64,000 bases of DNA from Flectonema sp. DT1601 (lineage: Eukaryota > Euglenozoa > Diplonemea > Diplonemida > Diplonemidae): the NCBI GenBank assembly GCA_964019425.1, contig OZ025802.1, positions 372,001-436,000 on the forward strand, given 5' to 3'. The notes beneath the pieces are model-generated. The model saw only the letters and a program-made list of their open reading frames with translations, searched no databases and was not told the DNA's origin. Of this stretch, positions 58,901-64,000 are shown piece after piece (within the stretch, counting starts at the first letter, position 1; every line of letters begins with the position of its first letter). The position numbers and the translations under genes are program-made.

Positions 58901-61900
58901 ACAAGGCCCTCCAAATCCTGCAGAAGGAGACGGCGGAGCTGGGGCTGACGCTGAGGCCGGACAAGTGCCAGACGCACGTGCTCGACTCAGCCCAGAACAC
59001 CCTGCCCTTGGGGTGGGGGTTGGAGGGGATGAGACCCCCACTGTACAACGGGGACTTCCTGGGGGCACCGTTCGGGACGGAGGAACACTGCCAGGAGTTC
59101 GTCGACAGGAAGGTGGCGCAGCTGGAGAAGAAAGCGGAGCTGCTAGCTGACCTGCAGGACCGGCAGGTGGCCATGGTGCTCCTAAGGCAATGCATGGGCT
59201 TCTGCAAGGTGACCCACCTGATGCGATGCTGCACGCATGGGAAAATGGACACCTCGATGCGGAAGGTGGACGAGCTGATGAGGTCCACGGCGAGCCGAGT
59301 GTTGGGCCTGACACTGGAGGGGCCAAAGTGGATGCAAGCACAACTGCCGACCCGGATGGGGGGATTGGGGCTGCGGTCATGTGCAGAGCACAGGGGAGCA
59401 GCACTACTGGGATCCCTGGAGTTAGTCCAAGGGGTGAGCAAGTCACTATGGGAGGGGTTCAAGGGTGTGCTGATGCCAGCGCTGAAGAAGGGGTTGAACC
59501 TCGCCCTCCCGGAGGAGCTAAGGATAGAAGAAGACGGGCCCGGGCCGAACCCCCAGAGACTGTCCTCGGCGAAACTGGACCAGGTCAAGAGAGACTGCCT
59601 GCTGGCGGGGGCGGATGACCCGCGCGATAAAGGGAGGCTGCTCTCTCTGCGCATGGATAAGGCGAGCGCATGGCTGCAACAAGCAGATGAAGAGTGCGCG
59701 ATGGACCCAGAGACGTTCAGGATCGCATGTGGGATGCGATTGGGCGCAGCGCTGTTCGCAGAAGGGGCAGTATGCAGGATATGCTCAGGCCCGCAGGATA
59801 GGCAGGGATACCATGCCTCGATCTGCATCAAGAACGGGCACGTGCACCAGCGACACGAGAGGGTGAAGGAGGAGTTCATCTCCATCTTTAAGCAGGCGGG
59901 ATTGCCGCTGCTGAGAGAACCCAGCCACCTACTGGGACCCAACAAGCAGAGACCGGGGGACTGGTACTGCCAAGAGGGGCTGAGGGAGGGGAGAGGCAGA
60001 GCCTTCGACATCACGGTGGTAAACCCGGGGAAAATTAAAGTATATAAAACCCCGGGGCAAGCCGCGAGAGAAGCAGAGTCCCTGAAAGGGAACAAGTACG
60101 CGGAGCAGTGCACGAAACACGGGATTAATTTCTCGACAATCGCGCTGGAAGCGTACGGAGGGATGGGACGGGAAGCAGTGGGGACCCTGAAGAAGTTGGT
60201 GCAGATCTGCGCAACGAACTCGACGGTGCCACACCGGGAGATCGCGGGGGAGATGGCGAGGAGGATCTCGACATCGGTGGTAGTGGCGACGGCGGAAGCA
60301 CTGAGAGCGAGGGAGGCGTCGGTGGCGATGGACTCGGTGAACCCATTGCCAAGGACGAAACCGCCGCCCGAGATGACGGAGAAGCCGACACCACAAGAGA
60401 GAGAACCAAGACCGAGAGCGGAAACGGAAGAGATCCAGCAGCCGGAAGCAATGTTGCAGTCGGCAGGACCGAACCCGACGATGAGTGGTTTGCCGAACAT
60501 CGGGAACTCCTGCTACCTCAACGCGTCCGTACAGTGCCTGCTGAAGGGCACGGCACTGACACAAGTGCTGACGGGGAAGGAGGAAGTGGGGATGTCGGGC
60601 CTCCTGAGTGGAGTGGTCAAAGGGAGTGGGGAGTGCCTGGAGAAGCTGTCCAAGATGTTCGACCCGCTACAAGACAGGCGGCAGGGGGAGGTAGTAGGAA
60701 CCCTGACGTCCATAGTAGACGCCCTGTTGGAGGAGAAGAAAGAGGAGTGCGAACCGTTGTTCTCGGCAGTACAGCTGAAACAGCTGGTCTGCACGGGATG
60801 TGCGGACGCCTCCGGATCGACGGATGAGTTGACGCTGATCCCACTGTGTGGCCGTACACCACAAGTGAGGCTTCAGCCGACGAAGGAGAGAGTCGAGCGG
60901 TCCTGCGAGAAGCTGTGCGGCAGCAATGAGGCCACGTTGGAAGAGAGTTTCGCCTCGCTCCCAAGCTCCTTGATCTTCCAGAGAGACAAGCAGGACACGC
61001 AAGGGTCCTTGGGATGGGAAGAGCGCTTCCAGGTGCAGGTCGGGGAGAGGGTGATGACGTACCAGCAAACGGGAGCGATCGCACACCTCGGGAGTGACAA
61101 CGCGGGGCACTACGTGTCATACACGTGGGACGGAGTAGGCTGGCAGAAGCAAGACGACAAGGCAATAAGCCAAGTGTCGACAGAGGAGATCCACGGTACG
61201 AAACCAGTAGTAGTGGTCTACTCGAGGGTAGAGGGATCGACCCAAGAGGACGTCGGGGTGCCGGTGAGATGGATTCCGGTGGCGAACAAGGACCGGATGG
61301 AGGTACGCGAGGCACCGCCGTCGGAGGAGGACACCGCGGGGTACACGTCCAGGGAAGAGGCGGAGTGTGTCCTCCGGACGCGAGTAGTAGGGGGGCAGAC
61401 GCAGCGCAAGCTGCTCCTACTGGTATCGAGCGTCTGGAACGCGGAGATGGAGAAGCTGGGGGCGGCGGCATGCCTGATACACATGGGAACGCTCGACAGG
61501 AGGTTCACGTGGTCGGGCTGCCTACCGACATGGGACGAAGCGACGGCGGAGTACGTGGCAGCGCTGCTAGGGCTCAACGCGATCAGGGAGAGATCGCAAC
61601 TGCTGGGGGGTGAGACACAGATCGAGGTGGTCACACCGCAGCAGGGGTGGGGAGTCGAGCAGCAGGAGGCGCTGAAGTTGGTAGCGCTCCCGTCGGTGAT
61701 AGAACACCAGGTGACGGAAAGCCCCCGAGGGGTGGAGAACCTGGCCCTCTGGGAAGCGGAGTCGGCGGCGTGGGACGAGCCGGTGGAGCTCTCGGAGGAC
61801 GGGCTCGACTACCTGGTGATCGAGCTGGAGATGAATCTGGGGCTGTCCCATTTGAGGGGAAAGACGGCGGAACCGGTTGAATCCCAGTCGCTCCCGGGAG

Positions 61901-64000
61901 GGCCGACGGCGTCAGGCGAAGACAGACCACGAGCCGAAGCGCCGGCCCAGGAGGAAGCGCGGACGACGGACGCACAAGGAGCGGAAGCAGTAGGGCTGAG
62001 AGACGAGCCAGCACAGGAAGTGGGACAACCCGAGGAAAAAGAGCACCCACCCCCCGACCCCCCGTCGAAGGAGGAGAAGCTGTATGCGGTGGCGGTGGGA
62101 TGGAAACCGGGAGTGTATGCATCGTGGGAGGAGGCGAAGGCACAGACGGAAGGGTGCCCGAATGCGACACACCAGAGTTTCTCCTCCAGGAAGGAGGCGG
62201 ACAGGTTTGTAGAGAGGTGGCAGCCGGAGACCAGGGAACCGACCCGGGCCACGGAGGGAGTCAGCCCACGTAAGTGGTACGCAGTGGCGAGGGGCAGGGC
62301 GGTAGGCCTGTTCCAATGCTGGAACGAGGCGAACTCGATGGTGTCAGGCTACGCGGCGGCGAGACACAAGAGTTTCGCAAGCAAGGGGGAGGCGGAGGGA
62401 TACCTCCGAACCCACCTGCTGGGGGAGGTGGTGGGGGAAGTAGGGACGAGGTACACCTTGGTGTACGCGTGCGAGGTAGACCCGGTAACGGGCCGTCTGG
62501 GGGCGGCGGCGAGCTGGCTGGACACACACCGGTTCGAGGTGTTGGGCACATGGTCAGCTGGCCTGCCAGCGGGAGACACACACGGGGGGCGATACTTCGC
62601 AGCCCTGGTGGGGCTGGTAGCGGCCAAGGCGTGTGGAGGCCTCGTCCCAGCGGAGGCATCCCTGCTGCTGCGAGGAAGCACGACACACTGGTCGACGGAC
62701 CAGAGAGAGGTGCTGGAGGAGGCGGATTTGATGGGGAGGCGTACGACGCTGGTGGAGATGCCAGAGGGGATGAGAACACACGCGACGGAGGAGGCGGAAA
62801 AAGCGGCGAAAGAGGGCTCGACCTCAGTGACGGAAGCCGTGATGAAGGTTTTCACAGAGGGGGCAACGAACTGCCTGGGACACGGGACACGGACGGGGAG
62901 TCCCTTCACGGTGCGGTGGGAGGGAAGACAACTGCGTCTGGAACCCCGGTACACGGAAGGGGGGACGGGATCGTCAGGCGGCCGAGAGTCGGTGGAAGGA
63001 GAAGACGCGAGGGTGGAGGGCCGAGACGAGCAGAGCCCGGTCCCAACCCCGAAGGGGGCCGTACAAAGGGTAGAGGCGGGAGTCCTGGAGTTGAGCTCGG
63101 AAGGGTCGGAGGGAGATGACGATAGATCATCCTCCCCAGCGACAGGGCAGGACGAAGGGAACGGTTCCATGTCGGGAGGCTCCTTGGGGAGTCCAGGGAC
63201 GTCGGACATGGAAGCGGAAGAACAGACGGACGAAAGGGACCAGTCCGTAGACCCGTCGGCAGCAGAAACCTCAGGCGAAAACCATCACCTGGCCGAGGAC
63301 CTGCAAGCCGAGAATGGGGACGAGCTGGACGAGACGTCCCATCACTCAGGAGAGCCACCGTCGTCAGACGGCATGGACGGAGTGGAGGGGTTGAAGGACC
63401 TGGAAGACTCACAGTCGGAGATGGAAGTCGACGGAGAAAATGTGACGGAAGGGTCAGTAGTCCAGTACGTCGAGGAGACGTCAGAGGACGTGGTCCAGGT
63501 GGCAGAGTCGGACACAGAGGAGGAGGGATCGTCAGACTCCCAAATGACCATGACGGTCGATGAACAGGAATGGGAAGAGGGAGCGGCGCCTGAGGGGAAC
63601 GCAGGTCAGATGGCCTGGATGCTGGGACTACACCCAGAAGGGGGGAACGCGGAAACACGACGGGAGGGCCAGTCGGAGCCCCTTTCAAAGCTGGTGAACT
63701 CAGGCGAAACAAAACCAATGGCCGAGAGATCCAGTTTGGGGGCGAAGATGGGACCACGCGCAGTGGGTAGTGACGGGAGCGGGGAAGACGCAGAGAGATC
63801 GCCGGGCACGGTGTCAACACCGAGCACGAGAGGGAGGACGAAGTACAGAAAGGGAATGGAGGAGGAGAGGGAGGAGTGTGTGTCGCCGAAGACAAATACG
63901 GGAAGGGGACGCACGAGAGGCCGGAAGGCAAAGACGGGGGCAAAGGGGGCCGGAAAGGAGGACCCAAGTCCGCAGGTGTTGCAGGCGGAAATGGGAGAGT
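55924..64000 (+). CDS. Retrotransposon polyprotein, copy 2 (3' end beyond window)
   Basis: Open without a stop from ATG 55924-55926 to the edge (about 2692 codons), so this copy also looks coding-competent as far as seen. Same signal-like N-terminus, fingers, OTU (GDGNCLF), RT (FYLDDG), endonuclease-like region, USP, RNase H-like and hybrid-binding domains as copy 1. The USP Cys box reads CYLNASVQCL, with the canonical Asn where copy 1 has Asp. One in-frame extra codon lies near 62896. The remaining C-terminal basic tail lies outside the window. Confidence 0.85.
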   Translation, partial: MEKTMLLCGYVLLWALLSGTRAQQTSGVGKQRLAPVPGGWHTPLFTTLDKGPLFSSRISRRVTRPIPPHPFITPNSSNSPNNTASGRAFQHGREGVWVPRRGTETAGNRVRRDHPKPPPDKGGRELLKRASPKVASKAARRLERRRRKLLKERQERWERWAGELEKFHARRERFRAETERPRKNKAETPKKRRAGPERDWTKPGGYKAEPRPWYARPSDLAGGGQSKERTKCPVVGCSVWVRGDLEYHFKQHLKGVVPGEVTAQMASDRLGKQICKACGELSTGLVHQTVRCREMLDLKGRLGVATGPTPELASLKCEGAKVFRVIGDGNCLFRSVCQLLETPEGWKGRHGELRRRTAGYLTKNRERFEVFFQDADAFGVYARALEEDGCWGDALALQVMAEDLQCRFVVVVRTETLVVEGPSDPKRTLVLTLQNGCHYDPVEASEDCVARLLQSARRLELVSPGPLSQAAGGEPAVLQTASRQAQLHECPQAECPKHKGGFEEWAELLRHVDEHAFSGNPLTHGQLARLGLRECPVCCGIIGQDQPMHPGCSEKLQKVQLGDVYTAFRKRVLESQSFPSLEEIASRRRPIAKKLPVSLLHHLGRALKLSLDLVVERNDEWAWKLLLMLPTCTLRRIRRGGRRLSTSDLTGAVDDLQAWIRGEFEGLWKAAAPRKATGRPAVKEAGQKGRNDRATSLAREGCLSQAISALDAPPPAERTEKVLEQMRTLHPRASGPPSATAGQEVQIAEVELLACLRSFHRGSSGGPSGLAPQHLKDVVERGEVPGLVASITEVVRILANGRAPREVAPLLAGANLTALEKEGKPGEHRPVAVGETWRRLVAKILCGAYRSQARSSLLEVRQLGVAVSGGVEAAVHTLHEFRAEHALSSQKVFVKIDFSNAFNCVKRGAFLDSTRDTLLESWVSWCYGAPTWLLFGDERLSSEEGAQQGDPLGPLLFSLAIKPALQKVLEAKPELACFYLDDGLVAGTLEQVDKALQILQKETAELGLTLRPDKCQTHVLDSAQNTLPLGWGLEGMRPPLYNGDFLGAPFGTEEHCQEFVDRKVAQLEKKAELLADLQDRQVAMVLLRQCMGFCKVTHLMRCCTHGKMDTSMRKVDELMRSTASRVLGLTLEGPKWMQAQLPTRMGGLGLRSCAEHRGAALLGSLELVQGVSKSLWEGFKGVLMPALKKGLNLALPEELRIEEDGPGPNPQRLSSAKLDQVKRDCLLAGADDPRDKGRLLSLRMDKASAWLQQADEECAMDPETFRIACGMRLGAALFAEGAVCRICSGPQDRQGYHASICIKNGHVHQRHERVKEEFISIFKQAGLPLLREPSHLLGPNKQRPGDWYCQEGLREGRGRAFDITVVNPGKIKVYKTPGQAAREAESLKGNKYAEQCTKHGINFSTIALEAYGGMGREAVGTLKKLVQICATNSTVPHREIAGEMARRISTSVVVATAEALRAREASVAMDSVNPLPRTKPPPEMTEKPTPQEREPRPRAETEEIQQPEAMLQSAGPNPTMSGLPNIGNSCYLNASVQCLLKGTALTQVLTGKEEVGMSGLLSGVVKGSGECLEKLSKMFDPLQDRRQGEVVGTLTSIVDALLEEKKEECEPLFSAVQLKQLVCTGCADASGSTDELTLIPLCGRTPQVRLQPTKERVERSCEKLCGSNEATLEESFASLPSSLIFQRDKQDTQGSLGWEERFQVQVGERVMTYQQTGAIAHLGSDNAGHYVSYTWDGVGWQKQDDKAISQVSTEEIHGTKPVVVVYSRVEGSTQEDVGVPVRWIPVANKDRMEVREAPPSEEDTAGYTSREEAECVLRTRVVGGQTQRKLLLLVSSVWNAEMEKLGAAACLIHMGTLDRRFTWSGCLPTWDEATAEYVAALLGLNAIRERSQLLGGETQIEVVTPQQGWGVEQQEALKLVALPSVIEHQVTESPRGVENLALWEAESAAWDEPVELSEDGLDYLVIELEMNLGLSHLRGKTAEPVESQSLPGGPTASGEDRPRAEAPAQEEARTTDAQGAEAVGLRDEPAQEVGQPEEKEHPPPDPPSKEEKLYAVAVGWKPGVYASWEEAKAQTEGCPNATHQSFSSRKEADRFVERWQPETREPTRATEGVSPRKWYAVARGRAVGLFQCWNEANSMVSGYAAARHKSFASKGEAEGYLRTHLLGEVVGEVGTRYTLVYACEVDPVTGRLGAAASWLDTHRFEVLGTWSAGLPAGDTHGGRYFAALVGLVAAKACGGLVPAEASLLLRGSTTHWSTDQREVLEEADLMGRRTTLVEMPEGMRTHATEEAEKAAKEGSTSVTEAVMKVFTEGATNCLGHGTRTGSPFTVRWEGRQLRLEPRYTEGGTGSSGGRESVEGEDARVEGRDEQSPVPTPKGAVQRVEAGVLELSSEGSEGDDDRSSSPATGQDEGNGSMSGGSLGSPGTSDMEAEEQTDERDQSVDPSAAETSGENHHLAEDLQAENGDELDETSHHSGEPPSSDGMDGVEGLKDLEDSQSEMEVDGENVTEGSVVQYVEETSEDVVQVAESDTEEEGSSDSQMTMTVDEQEWEEGAAPEGNAGQMAWMLGLHPEGGNAETRREGQSEPLSKLVNSGETKPMAERSSLGAKMGPRAVGSDGSGEDAERSPGTVSTPSTRGRTKYRKGMEEEREECVSPKTNTGRGRTRGRKAKTGAKGAGKEDPSPQVLQAEMGE

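Larger units (their letters stand above)
53186..64000 (+). mobile_element. Large RLE/OTU/USP non-LTR retrotransposon, copy 2 (cut by window edge)
   Basis: Head-to-tail with copy 1 and collinear with it. After the leader insertion the offset is constant (12004 bases, then 12007 after one added codon near 62896). Only a few dozen substitutions are visible over 8 kb of ORF. The leader has the same modules plus an antisense LINE fragment at 54010-54738. The 3' end is outside the window. Confidence 0.85.

Noticed and set aside
1-64000. CRISPR arrays, bacterial operons or ribosome-binding sites.
   Set aside because: No regularly spaced repeats of that type; introns and domain content are eukaryotic.

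Overview
The window comes from a nuclear genome of a unicellular, probably flagellated eukaryote. The evidence is a TBC1D31 (centriolar satellite) homologue, a kinesin, a myristoylation-type EF-hand protein, a THUMP methyltransferase, four short spliceosomal introns and long non-LTR retrotransposons. I cannot name the lineage. All host genes lie on one strand (minus) for 34 kb, and most have a pyrimidine-rich AG just upstream of the start codon. This recalls polycistronic, trans-spliced genomes such as Euglenozoa, but no spliced-leader gene was recognised and cis-introns are present.

Region 1 (1-34187) is AT-rich and carries thirteen host genes, all on the minus strand, separated by AT-rich spacers. 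From left to right they are: a PI-PLC-like protein with a degenerate active site, running off the left edge; TBC1D31; a small coiled-coil protein; a choline-transporter-like protein; a POLD3-like DNA polymerase delta subunit; a THUMPD2/3-type RNA methyltransferase; a three-exon MGC-type EF-hand protein; a beta-grasp plus coiled-coil protein; a secreted single-domain KatG-like peroxidase; a Frag1/DRAM/Sfk1 membrane protein; a discoidin-TM-coiled coil-PH receptor-like protein (two exons); a kinesin motor fused to a U-box; a 1.5 kb-residue Ser-rich protein with many Q-T motifs; and a membrane-anchored class I methyltransferase (two exons). Counting the edge gene, that is fourteen coding units. 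The four cis-introns all begin GTATG, end in A-rich AACAG and are phase 0.

Region 2 (34364-39760, plus strand) is a pile-up of at least four 5'-truncated I/ingi-like LINE fragments. They carry RT C-terminus, RNase H and a CCHC finger, inserted head to tail. They share a 3' tail motif and a 3'-UTR stem-loop that shows a compensatory base change.

Region 3 (39777-64000, plus strand, GC-rich) holds a 593-codon cysteine-cluster ORF of unknown mobile origin, followed by two head-to-tail copies of a very large non-LTR retrotransposon. The first copy is complete (about 41943-53177) and the second runs off the right edge. The single ORF (2840 codons in copy 1) encodes zinc fingers, an OTU cysteine protease, a reverse transcriptase, a restriction-like endonuclease region, a second (USP-type) deubiquitinase, two RNase H-like modules and two RNase H1 hybrid-binding domains. 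Its 5' leader has a duplicated 186-bp module, a tRNA-like pol III box A/B segment, five imperfect palindromes and long A-tracts. Copy 2 additionally carries a fresh antisense LINE insertion in its leader. This element is the most novel object in the window.
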